Assembly: GCA_012511485.1 (NCBI GenBank)
Contig: JAAZFZ010000256.1
Span: forward strand, 1 to 6,524
Direction: 5' to 3'
Source: Clostridiales bacterium
GTDB lineage: Bacteria; Bacillota; Clostridia; Oscillospirales; Acutalibacteraceae
DNA length: 6,524 bases
Shown here: positions 1-4,867 of the stretch, piece after piece
Position numbering within the stretch: position 1 is the first letter of the stretch
How the letters are laid out: every line of letters starts with the position of its first letter
Position numbers and translations under genes: made by a program
Notes under the pieces: model-generated
The model's database searches: none
What the model was told of the DNA's origin: nothing
Seen by the model: the letters and a program-made list of their open reading frames with translations, nothing else

Positions 1-117
1 CGGCAAAGCACAGCTGTTAATGAGGTTCTGACCGAGGAAGAGATAGAAAAAATTATGTCGGTTTTTGAGAATCGGAGGCTTGAATTCTTTATTGCCAAAG
101 CAAATAACGAACAATAA
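1..117 (+). CDS. 3' end of an unrecognised protein gene (38 residues visible)
   Basis: The frame is open from the left edge to a TAA at 115-117 and encodes 38 residues. The peptide is charged and probably helical: it contains TEEEIEKIMSVFENRRLEFF and ends KANNEQ. The base composition is higher in GC than the AT-rich DNA that follows, as expected for a true coding end. The fragment is too short to assign to a family. It has no membrane segment and no catalytic motif. The stop codon lies inside the left arm of an inverted repeat (113-178). A minus-strand promoter at 195-223 points back at this 3' end, so an antisense transcript is possible. That the frame is real is fairly likely; its function is unknown. 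Confidence 0.6.
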   Translation, partial: RQSTAVNEVLTEEEIEKIMSVFENRRLEFFIAKANNEQ

Positions 118-178
118 TTTTAGCAAGAATTAATAAATAATTCTTTAGTGGTGAAGTGCATAAACGCTAAAAATTATT
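113..178. repeat. Nested inverted repeat across the stop codon of the first gene
   Basis: The outer arms AATAATTTTAGC (113-124) and GCTAAAAATTATT (166-178) are complementary apart from one extra A in the right arm. Inside them AAGAATTA (125-132) and TAATTCTT (138-145) form a perfect 8-bp stem with a 5-nt ATAAA loop. The stems are AT-rich and no long T-run follows on either strand, so this is not a standard intrinsic terminator. It may protect the 3' end of the first transcript, or structure the 5' end of a minus-strand RNA started near 188. Confidence 0.45.
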
Positions 179-194
179 TATCTTCGATGGCATT

Positions 195-223
195 ATTGTA
201 TATATTACTCAATTCTGAGTCAA
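195..223 (-). promoter_or_regulatory. Putative sigma-A promoter, minus strand
   Basis: Read on the minus strand, TTGACT (218-223, 5 of 6 matches to the -35 consensus) is followed after exactly 17 nt by TACAAT (195-200, 5 of 6 matches to the -10 consensus). An A-rich stretch lies upstream of the -35. Transcription would begin near 188 and run leftward into the 3' end of the first gene. No minus-strand gene with a ribosome binding site is visible downstream in the window, so the product would be an antisense or small RNA, or a leader for something beyond the left edge. Confidence 0.45.
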
Positions 224-307
224 GTTACGCTTTTTGCTGTCCTTCTTTTTTTGATTACAGATTTACTTGTTTATCATTTAATTTTTACTGTTTTGCATAA
301 ATCGATT

Positions 308-336
308 TTCAATATTGGAAATTTTTATGATATATT
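308..336 (+). promoter_or_regulatory. Putative extended -10 promoter, plus strand
   Basis: The -10 hexamer TATATT (331-336) is preceded directly by TGA (328-330), which gives an extended -10 element. A weak -35, TTCAAT (308-313, 3 of 6), sits 17 nt upstream. Extended -10 promoters tolerate poor -35 boxes. Transcription would start near 343 and would meet the intrinsic terminator at 501-543, giving an RNA of about 200 nt. In DNA this AT-rich, chance matches are a real possibility. Confidence 0.3.
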
Positions 337-352
337 ACACAATACTGGTAAT
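310..352. repeat. 13-nt direct repeat flanking the putative -10 box (possible operator pair)
   Basis: CAATATTGGAAAT (310-322) and CAATACTGGTAAT (340-352) match at 11 of 13 positions and start 30 bp apart, about three helical turns. The first copy covers the -35/spacer and the second the predicted start site of the 308-336 promoter, which is where a repressor would be expected to bind. The first copy contains the palindrome CAATATTG. No regulator gene is adjacent in the window, so binding is only inferred. Confidence 0.3.
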
Positions 353-543
353 GTCATACTTCTTGCGATATCCCTATAAAACATAATCAATTAGAAAACT
401 GCGTTAATTGAGCAGCTCTCACTCTTTCACCAAAAAATGTGTTTTACATACTTATTTTTTGTTGTAAATATCGTCTGCATTTATTCATCAACCATAGAAA
501 ACTAAAATCCTGTCGATGACTCGACAGGATTTTAGTGTTTTTA
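343..543 (+). ncRNA. Candidate small noncoding transcript ending at a strong terminator
   Basis: The left boundary is the predicted start of the extended -10 promoter and the right boundary is the terminator at 501-543. The terminator is 384 nt beyond the nearest upstream plus-strand stop codon, far for it to serve only that gene. The interval contains a 22-codon frame starting at ATG 437 that would encode a hydrophobic peptide (MCFTYLFFVVNIVCIYSS...). That frame has no Shine-Dalgarno site, and T-rich DNA encodes hydrophobic residues by chance. No known RNA family is recognised. Alternatively, the stretch is just a long 3' untranslated region of the first gene. Confidence 0.2.
501..543 (+). 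terminator. Strong intrinsic terminator, plus strand
   Basis: ACTAAAATCCTGTCGA (501-516) and its perfect reverse complement (521-536) form a 16-bp stem closed by a TGAC tetraloop. A T-rich tail (GTTTTTATT) follows on the plus strand. The stem is far more stable than chance would give. It must end a plus-strand RNA: either the first gene's message or a transcript started in 118-500. Confidence 0.85.
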
Positions 544-621
544 TTAATTCATCCTAAATTCCCTATAAGGGCAAGATTGGCATCTATAGAAACATCTTTG
601 AAAAAAGAACGTGAAAAATGC

Positions 622-650
622 AAAAAACCCCGACAGTATCGGAGTTTTTC
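622..650 (-). terminator. Intrinsic terminator of the tRNA-Leu gene
   Basis: The arms 623-633 and 639-649 pair as an 11-bp stem around a 5-nt loop. Read on the minus strand there is one G-T wobble and the stem runs into six Ts (627-622). It lies about 30 nt beyond the tRNA 3' end in the direction of transcription, as expected for a single-gene tRNA unit. Confidence 0.8.
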
Positions 651-678
651 GCGAGACATCTATATTGTTACCTCTTTA

Positions 679-762
679 TGGTGCGGGTAACAGGACTTGA
701 ACCTGCACGGAGTTACCACCAGATCCTAAATCTGGCGCGTCTGCCAATTCCGCCATACCCGC
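679..762 (-). tRNA. tRNA-Leu (anticodon UAG, reads CUA)
   Basis: Read on the minus strand, the gene begins GCGGGTA, which pairs with TACCCGC to form the 7-bp acceptor stem. It is followed by A and an encoded CCA. The anticodon stem CCAGA/TCTGG closes the loop TTTAGGA, placing TAG at the anticodon. A 12-nt variable region marks a class II tRNA, consistent with leucine. The T-arm contains the invariant GGTTCAAGTCC. The total is 84 nt including CCA. It stands alone with its own promoter and terminator, so it is a monocistronic unit. tRNA 3' ends are common integration sites, but no duplicated tRNA end is visible here. Confidence 0.97.
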
Positions 763-780
763 ATATAACTGACGGTAGCA

Positions 781-809
781 ATTATAGCAAAAGCAATTGA
801 CTTTTTCAA
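781..809 (-). promoter_or_regulatory. Sigma-A promoter of the tRNA-Leu gene
   Basis: On the minus strand TTGAAA (804-809) is followed after exactly 17 nt by a perfect TATAAT (781-786). The start site would fall a few bases before the mature tRNA 5' end at 762. The upstream DNA (810-863) is A-rich on this strand and contains two similar 16-mers 25 bp apart (823-838 and 848-863, 3 mismatches), which could act as an UP-type element for a stable RNA promoter. Confidence 0.85.
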
Positions 810-955
810 GCAAAAGTGCAAACAATTTTATTCCATTATGTTTCAAACAGTTTTTTTCCATTGCTATTCATTACTTTATATGCCTGCGTAAAGATGTGAG
901 CTTTCTTTTTGAAGTTGCTTAAATCGTACTTGTCGAACTTTGTCAGTTGAAACAG

Positions 956-984
956 GTGTCAAATATAGAATAATATGGTATAAT
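956..984 (+). promoter_or_regulatory. Extended -10 promoter, likely driving the HAD phosphatase-esterase pair
   Basis: A perfect TATAAT (979-984) is preceded directly by TGG (976-978), giving the extended element TGnTATAAT. Seventeen nucleotides further upstream is GTGTCA (956-961), 4 of 6 matches to the -35 consensus. Transcription would start near 991, leaving a leader of about 225 nt before the TTG start at 1217. No other promoter as good is seen between here and the gene. Confidence 0.55.
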
Positions 985-1090
985 TAAAAAGTTAATCAAT
1001 GCCCTTCCCGCAGTGCGCAGTATTCGTCAGTTCGATGAAATTGATGCTTTCATAAGCAATACGGCGGAATACTTGATAAGAAGTCAATAA
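974..1090 (+). pseudogene. Short protein-like frame without a start, possible gene remnant
   Basis: The frame is open from the codon after a TAA at 971-973 to a TAA at 1088-1090. From about 1001 it reads ALPAVRSIRQFDEIDAFI and ends TAEYLIRSQ. This charged, mixed composition is unlike translations of the surrounding AT-rich DNA, and the bases here are richer in GC. There is no ATG in frame; a GTG at 1013 lacks a ribosome binding site. It may be the decayed 3' end of a lost gene, and it now lies within the predicted leader of the HAD phosphatase gene. The family is not recognised, and chance is a serious alternative. Confidence 0.25.
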
Positions 1091-1204
1091 TGCAAATTAA
1101 AGATTTGATGAAATAATCGTTTGCTCTTTTCGATATTCATCTATTACTATCAGTGCAAAAAGGGCATTTTCAGGGAGAGGGAAATTTTTAAACGGAAAAC
1201 GAAT

Positions 1205-1209
1205 GGGGG
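1205..1209 (+). promoter_or_regulatory. Ribosome binding site choosing the TTG start at 1217
   Basis: GGGGG at 1205-1209 sits 7 nt before TTG 1217, a normal spacing. The in-frame TTG at 1211 is too close to it. The first in-frame ATG (1241) has no purine-rich site and lies inside the beta-strand that leads into HAD motif I. A frame extending to TTG 1121 would add residues unlike the family. Confidence 0.5.
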
Positions 1210-1216
1210 TTTGGAA

Positions 1217-2053
1217 TTGCAAAAAGCAATAATCGCACTAATGTATGATTTTGACAAAACTCTAAGCCCGAAGGAGATGCAGGAGTACACATTTATACCC
1301 GAACTAGGCATCAATCCCGAAGAGTTTTGGAGTGCTTCCAACGGCCTTGCAAAGGAATATAAAATGGACAGAATCCTCGCATATATGTATTTGATGATTA
1401 GCAAATCAAATTCGGCAAATAAGTCAATTCGAAGAAATGATTTTGTGAATATGGGTAAGGGCATCGAATTCTTTCCGGGTGTTGAGGAGTGGTTTTCACG
1501 CATTAATGACTATGGTCGTGAGCAGGGAGTTTCAATTGAGCATTACATAATTTCATCGGGTTTAAAAGAAATCATTGAAGGTTCATCAATAAAAAAACAT
1601 TTCAAGGAAATCTATGCATGCGAATTCCATTATAATGGCAGCGGCGTTGCAGACTGGCCGCTGCTTGCCGTAAACTATACCGGCAAGACACAGTTTTTAT
1701 ACAGAATAAACAAGGGTGTGCTTGATGTTTCGGATGATGATTCAATTAATAAATTTATCCCTGAGGACAAAAGGCGCATACCTTTCAGAAATATGATTTA
1801 TATCGGTGACGGCTTGACGGATGTGCCGTGTATGAAGCTTGTGCGTTCAAACGGTGGGCAGTCAATAGCCGTTTACAAAAAGAAGGCAGGAGTTGAAGAA
1901 TTGCTCAAGGATAACAGAGTCAATTACATTGTGCGTGCAGATTATTCTCAAGGCAGTCATTTGGATTCACTTGTAAAAACTATCATTGCTGAAATGGCAT
2001 TAAAGGACAAATTGGTGAAGGTTAATCAAAGGCAGCTCAGTAAAATAAAATAA
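1217..2053 (+). CDS. HAD-superfamily hydrolase (phosphoserine phosphatase-like phosphatase)
   Basis: This predicted 278-residue cytoplasmic protein is a Mg-dependent aspartyl phosphatase. Counting from TTG 1217, motif I is DFDKT at 11-15, with Asp11 the likely nucleophile and Asp13 the acid-base. Motif II is the serine of YIISSG (110-115). Lys158 in NYTGKTQF is a candidate motif III lysine. Motif IV is GDGLTD at 197-202, which holds the metal-binding acids. The helical insert after motif I (about 18-90) is the cap typical of SerB-like HADs and would set specificity. The full-length protein resembles conserved HAD proteins of Clostridia and Bacteroides whose substrate is unknown. The start is chosen from the GGGGG site. 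The esterase gene follows after 28 nt, so the two are probably co-transcribed. No signal peptide or membrane segment is present. The family is secure; the substrate is not known. Confidence 0.88.
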   Translation: MQKAIIALMYDFDKTLSPKEMQEYTFIPELGINPEEFWSASNGLAKEYKMDRILAYMYLMISKSNSANKSIRRNDFVNMGKGIEFFPGVEEWFSRINDYGREQGVSIEHYIISSGLKEIIEGSSIKKHFKEIYACEFHYNGSGVADWPLLAVNYTGKTQFLYRINKGVLDVSDDDSINKFIPEDKRRIPFRNMIYIGDGLTDVPCMKLVRSNGGQSIAVYKKKAGVEELLKDNRVNYIVRADYSQGSHLDSLVKTIIAEMALKDKLVKVNQRQLSKIK

Positions 2054-2081
2054 ATATCTTAACTGTCAGGAGTGGAAAAGC

Positions 2082-3095
2082 ATGAAATTGATATCCCCCG
2101 ATTCGGCGCATGAAAAGGCTCTATTTGAAGCAAAGCCGTCGCTTGCATTTGATAACACAAAGGATTTTGAAGCGCAGCGTGATGTGCTGCGGGAAAAATT
2201 CCTTGAGCTGCTGGGTGATATGCCTCAAAAGGCTCAGCTCAATGTAAGAATCGAATTTGAAAGAGAGCACAATGGCTTTTCTGAAAAGCGAATTATTTTT
2301 GATGCCGAAAGGGATGTTCAGGCGGTATGCCACCTGTGGGTTCCGAAAACGGGTAAAGAAAAATATCCGCTGGTGGTCTGTTTGCAGGGACATTCAACGG
2401 GTATGCATATTTCAATGGGGAGGCCGGTTTTTAAGGATGATAAGGGAAAAATAAAAAACGGAGACCGGGATTTTGCCGTTCAGGCTATAAAAGAGGGATA
2501 TGCAGCCCTTATTCTTGAGCAAAGAGGCTTTGGTGAAAGAAGAACTGCCAGAGCAAGCGGTGACGGTCCGAGGTGTCACATCACAGCAATGACGGCGCTG
2601 CTGCTGGGGAGGACTATGGTAGGCGAAAGAGTCTGGGATGTTTCCAGGGCGCTTGATGTTGTTTCACAATTTGATAATATAGATATGAACAAAGTTGCGT
2701 GTATGGGCAATTCGGGCGGTGGCACAACCACCTTCTATGCCGCCTGCTATGATTCCAGAATAAAAATAGCAATGCCGTCCTGCTCGATATGTACATATAA
2801 GGATTCAATAGCAACTATAGGGCACTGCGTCTGCAATTTTATTCCCAGCTCGGCAAAATACTTTGACATGAGCGACTTGGCGGCACTAATTGCGCCGAGG
2901 AAGATTATTGTTGTTGCGGGTAAGCTGGACGGTATCTTCCCGGAAAGCGGCGTTAAAGAGGCGTATGATAATATCTGCAATATTTATAAGGCGGCAGGAT
3001 GTGAGGATAACTGCAGGATTGTTTGGGGCAATGAAGGCCACCGATTCTATGCCGACCCTTCATGGAAGGTTTTTAGAAGCCTGACAAACTGGTAA
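2082..3095 (+). CDS. Alpha/beta-hydrolase esterase (acetylxylan esterase / dienelactone hydrolase type)
   Basis: The protein has 337 residues and no signal peptide, so it should be cytoplasmic. The core shows a complete catalytic triad. Ser211 lies in the nucleophile elbow GNSGGG (209-214), Asp283 in AGKLDGIFP, and His320 in GNEGHRF near the C-terminus. LQGHSTG (101-107) follows a hydrophobic strand and is the likely oxyanion-hole loop. YAALILEQRGFGER (140-153) is the next core strand and loop, as in the acetylxylan-esterase/cephalosporin-deacetylase branch and Abhydrolase_7-like proteins. The length fits that group. It probably hydrolyses ester, perhaps acetyl, groups on a small or oligosaccharide substrate taken up by the cell; that is inferred from the family. 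AGGAG at 2068-2072 lies 9 nt before the ATG. It follows the HAD phosphatase by 28 nt in a likely two-gene operon. It is rich in Cys around 205-251. Confidence 0.85.
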   Translation: MKLISPDSAHEKALFEAKPSLAFDNTKDFEAQRDVLREKFLELLGDMPQKAQLNVRIEFEREHNGFSEKRIIFDAERDVQAVCHLWVPKTGKEKYPLVVCLQGHSTGMHISMGRPVFKDDKGKIKNGDRDFAVQAIKEGYAALILEQRGFGERRTARASGDGPRCHITAMTALLLGRTMVGERVWDVSRALDVVSQFDNIDMNKVACMGNSGGGTTTFYAACYDSRIKIAMPSCSICTYKDSIATIGHCVCNFIPSSAKYFDMSDLAALIAPRKIIVVAGKLDGIFPESGVKEAYDNICNIYKAAGCEDNCRIVWGNEGHRFYADPSWKVFRSLTNW

Positions 3096-3129
3096 AGAGA
3101 GAGAATTGACTAAAGAATAACGCAAGCAG

Positions 3130-3183
3130 GAGCCGTATTGATTCTCCCTTTTGGAGTGCAATACGGCTCTGAATATTATATTC
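3130..3183. terminator. Hairpin between convergent genes (weak, possibly bidirectional terminator)
   Basis: GAGCCGTATTG (3130-3140) and CAATACGGCTC (3159-3169) form a perfect 11-bp stem, and inner CTCC/GGAG can extend it. A second small palindrome, GAATAT-T-ATATTC, follows at 3171-3183. The hairpin lies between the plus-strand esterase (ends 3095) and the minus-strand DUF4430 gene (ends 3192), where a shared terminator is expected. Neither strand has a proper T-run after the stem, so intrinsic termination would be inefficient and it may act mainly as a 3'-end stabiliser. Confidence 0.5.
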
Positions 3184-3191
3184 ATTTTATG

Positions 3192-3602
3192 CTAAAAATC
3201 ATACCCTGTTTTGAGCGTTATCTCAAATTTATCTTTGTCTGCAATGGGGGTTGAATCAACACCAGTCATAACCGGTTCTCCCCCCTTGGTTATGCACCAC
3301 CACTGCTGTTTATCTGCGTCAGCAACAACACCTTCCACGGTTTCAATAAAAATGCCGTTTGCAGACTCAGTGCCCTCAATGAGTTTTTTTTCTTCAAGTG
3401 CCTCTCTGAGAAACTTGCTGTTTGTTTTTATCTCAACTGTTTTCTTTTGTGAATCGGAAAACACAATTTGAATTTCAATCCTTTTTGTACCCTCTGCAGA
3501 GCCTGTGTGAAAATGAAAATAAACCGCTGTGAATCCCGCTATCAATACCACCAGAAAAGCTGCTAAGGTCACCGTTACAATTTTGTTTTTTTTCTTATTC
3601 AT
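3192..3602 (-). CDS. Membrane-anchored DUF4430-domain protein
   Basis: This 136-residue protein starts MNKKKNK and has a hydrophobic segment at about 8-29, with no lipobox cysteine, so it is probably held by an uncleaved N-terminal anchor with the rest outside the membrane. Residues 40-136 fit the DUF4430 (transcobalamin C-terminal-like) domain: a KFLREALEE helix, a GIFIETVEGV strand pair, the aromatic QQWWCITKGGEP core (99-110) and the closing DKFEITLKTGYDF. Relatives occur on surface proteins of Firmicutes and near vitamin uptake genes; the domain's ligand is not established. The start has a good site, AGAGAGG (3611-3617), 8 nt upstream. It lies 48 nt downstream of the metallophosphoesterase with no terminator between, so the two probably form an operon. 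Confidence 0.8.
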   Translation of the reverse strand: MNKKKNKIVTVTLAAFLVVLIAGFTAVYFHFHTGSAEGTKRIEIQIVFSDSQKKTVEIKTNSKFLREALEEKKLIEGTESANGIFIETVEGVVADADKQQWWCITKGGEPVMTGVDSTPIADKDKFEITLKTGYDF

Positions 3603-3650
3603 ACACTAAACCTCTCTTTAGAAGATTTTATCACCGCTTTTGCCCTTGAG

Positions 3651-4796
3651 TCAATGCTTTTTAAACTTTTTTGCAATATAGAATGATGCGGCACCGCAAA
3701 GCACTATACCTGTGGCTGACAGAAGCACCGCCTTATCTTTAACCCTTTCATCGGCATCGAGTATGTGTCTGAGCCTTGAAACAGGGCCTCTCCCGCATAA
3801 ATCAAAATATGTGAGCGTGTATGTATTATAATGCTTTGTATCGTTTTCGTCAAGCTCAAAAACCCGAACGCCTCTTAAATCATTTCCGTAGCAGCGGAAG
3901 GATGCGCACGGTGTTTGTATTATATTTATTGAATCGAGCGTGCCCTCGAAGCAATTGGTATGATCGTGGCCGAATACAACCGCTCTGACATCTCCCTGCT
4001 CTTTAATCCGTTCAAACTGACCAAAGCTTGTTTGACATACATGGGGGTATTCGCTAAGTATGCCGGACGCCAGCTCTGGATTTAGTGTATAATACTTTCC
4101 ATCTTTTTTCACTGAGTTTGGTTCACCCGCATCACATTCCTTGAGAAGACGGAGTGTTTCGGGCATAGGGATATGCTGAAACATCAGCGAATCAACCGGC
4201 TTGCCTTCGTTCTGCCTTTTTAATTCCTCGCTTTTTTGGACATACCAATCAAGTGTTTCCTTTGATACATACGCAAAGCCGTTTTCACCGTTTTCGTCAT
4301 TCCCGGCGGAATCAAGCATCCAAAGATTATAGGCAATTGAGCTGCCGTCACTGCTGAAAATCGGGATATTATATGTATCACATTCAAGCTGCGGCTGAGT
4401 TTCGTTGAATTCCACGCAGTAATTATAGCTCTTATAGATTTCTGCCTGCTCTTTTTTTGAAAAAACATTCATATCGTCATGGTTGCCGTAGATAAAAGCA
4501 AAGGGTATTTTTCGCGCGTCAAGCGGTTTTAATATATATGTTAAAGCCTTTTTCATCCTATTATAGGTGTCTTTTTTATCAAAAACCACCTGCCTGGTGC
4601 CAAATATGGCATCATTGAGATGATTGCCCAAAATATTGTCGCCCGTCAAAACGACAAGATCGGGCTTTACGGCTTGATACGCCTTGTCAAGCATTTTGAG
4701 CAATGTTCTTCTTACAATCTGCAAATCCTGAGCATCGCTGACCTGCAGAATAACGAACTTTTTATTCTTATTAAAGCTGAGTTTTTCCTTATACAT
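3651..4796 (-). CDS. Calcineurin-like metallophosphoesterase with C-terminal membrane segment
   Basis: This 381-residue protein belongs to the two-metal phosphoesterases (Metallophos family). Counting from ATG 4796, the metal-site motifs are all in order: SDAQD (20-24), LTGDN (50-54), YGNHDD (103-108), FQHIP (206-210) and VFGHDH (274-279). The first motif is D-x-Q instead of the common D-x-H, a variation known in Dcr2-like and related branches; I infer that placement from motif spacing. It has no signal peptide, but residues about 356-375 form a hydrophobic helix followed by KKFKKH, so it appears tail-anchored in the membrane. The start at 4796 is preferred because GAGAGGCAAGAG lies just upstream; an ATG at 4814 and a TTG at 4838 lack sites, and the TTG falls inside a terminator loop. 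It probably shares an operon with the DUF4430 gene. The substrate is unknown. Confidence 0.88.
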   Translation of the reverse strand: MYKEKLSFNKNKKFVILQVSDAQDLQIVRRTLLKMLDKAYQAVKPDLVVLTGDNILGNHLNDAIFGTRQVVFDKKDTYNRMKKALTYILKPLDARKIPFAFIYGNHDDMNVFSKKEQAEIYKSYNYCVEFNETQPQLECDTYNIPIFSSDGSSIAYNLWMLDSAGNDENGENGFAYVSKETLDWYVQKSEELKRQNEGKPVDSLMFQHIPMPETLRLLKECDAGEPNSVKKDGKYYTLNPELASGILSEYPHVCQTSFGQFERIKEQGDVRAVVFGHDHTNCFEGTLDSINIIQTPCASFRCYGNDLRGVRVFELDENDTKHYNTYTLTYFDLCGRGPVSRLRHILDADERVKDKAVLLSATGIVLCGAASFYIAKKFKKH

Positions 4797-4800
4797 TTTT

Positions 4801-4812
4801 CTCTTGCCTCTC
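4801..4812 (-). promoter_or_regulatory. Ribosome binding site fixing the metallophosphoesterase start
   Basis: On the minus strand GAGAGGCAAGAG precedes ATG 4796; its AGAGG core (4807-4811) is 10 nt from the start codon. The alternative ATG at 4814 is preceded by the terminator T-run and has no purine-rich site, so the 381-residue form is favoured over longer ones. Confidence 0.6.
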
Positions 4813-4818
4813 ATATTT

Positions 4819-4853
4819 AAAAAACAGCCTTCGGCCAAGCAGCCGAAGGCTGT
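4819..4853 (-). terminator. Strong intrinsic terminator after the dockerin-repeat gene
   Basis: ACAGCCTTCGGC (4824-4835) and GCCGAAGGCTGT (4842-4853) form a perfect 12-bp GC-rich stem with a 6-nt loop. Read on the minus strand it runs directly into six Ts (4824-4819). It lies 14 nt after the dockerin gene's TAA, and its T-run ends only 22 nt before the metallophosphoesterase ATG. It should stop the repeat-protein transcript and insulate, or attenuate, the downstream gene. Confidence 0.9.
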
Positions 4854-4867
4854 AAATAATTTATATA

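Larger units (their letters stand above)
118..500. other. AT-rich intergenic block without a convincing protein gene
   Basis: No frame here has both a Shine-Dalgarno site and protein-like composition. The longest plus-strand candidates are 37 codons (187-300) and 22 codons (437-505), both lacking a ribosome binding site. The block holds an inverted repeat at its left end, a minus-strand promoter-like sequence, and an extended -10 plus-strand promoter-like sequence framed by a direct repeat. It runs into a strong terminator. The layout suits noncoding transcription rather than a protein gene. Confidence 0.6.
763..1216. other. AT-rich region between tRNA-Leu and the HAD phosphatase gene
   Basis: The first part carries the divergent tRNA promoter and its A-rich upstream DNA. 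The middle holds an extended -10 promoter pointing rightward (956-984). The part from 974 to 1090 is an open plus-strand frame without a usable start, described separately. From 1090 to 1200 nothing stands out except purine-rich tracts just before the HAD phosphatase gene. No complete gene is visible. Confidence 0.6.

Noticed and set aside
187..300. 37-codon plus-strand frame starting at ATG 187
   Set aside because: It has no Shine-Dalgarno site, its composition follows the AT-rich DNA (many Phe, Leu, Tyr, Cys), and its start overlaps a minus-strand promoter-like region.
371..568. Shared 9-mer TCCCTATAA at 371 and near 560
   Set aside because: It is too short to be significant in AT-rich DNA, and the flanks do not match.
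679..762. tRNA-Leu as the attachment site of an integrated element
   Set aside because: No integrase gene and no second copy of the tRNA 3' end is visible in the window.
618..861. Frames of about 60 codons on both strands over the tRNA
   Set aside because: They translate the tRNA-Leu gene and its terminator; the apparent peptides (for example MAELADAPDLGSGG) are typical false frames over tRNA genes.
1150..1503. 117-codon minus-strand frame
   Set aside because: It lies opposite the well-supported HAD phosphatase gene and has no family motifs, so it is a shadow frame.
2121..2980. Several 65-90 codon frames on either strand over the esterase gene
   Set aside because: All overlap the esterase, whose catalytic triad and binding site are clear; none has its own ribosome binding site or recognisable motif.
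4812..4838. Earlier starts for the metallophosphoesterase (TTG 4838, ATG 4814)
   Set aside because: The TTG lies in the loop of the intrinsic terminator and the ATG follows its T-run without a purine-rich site; ATG 4796 has one.
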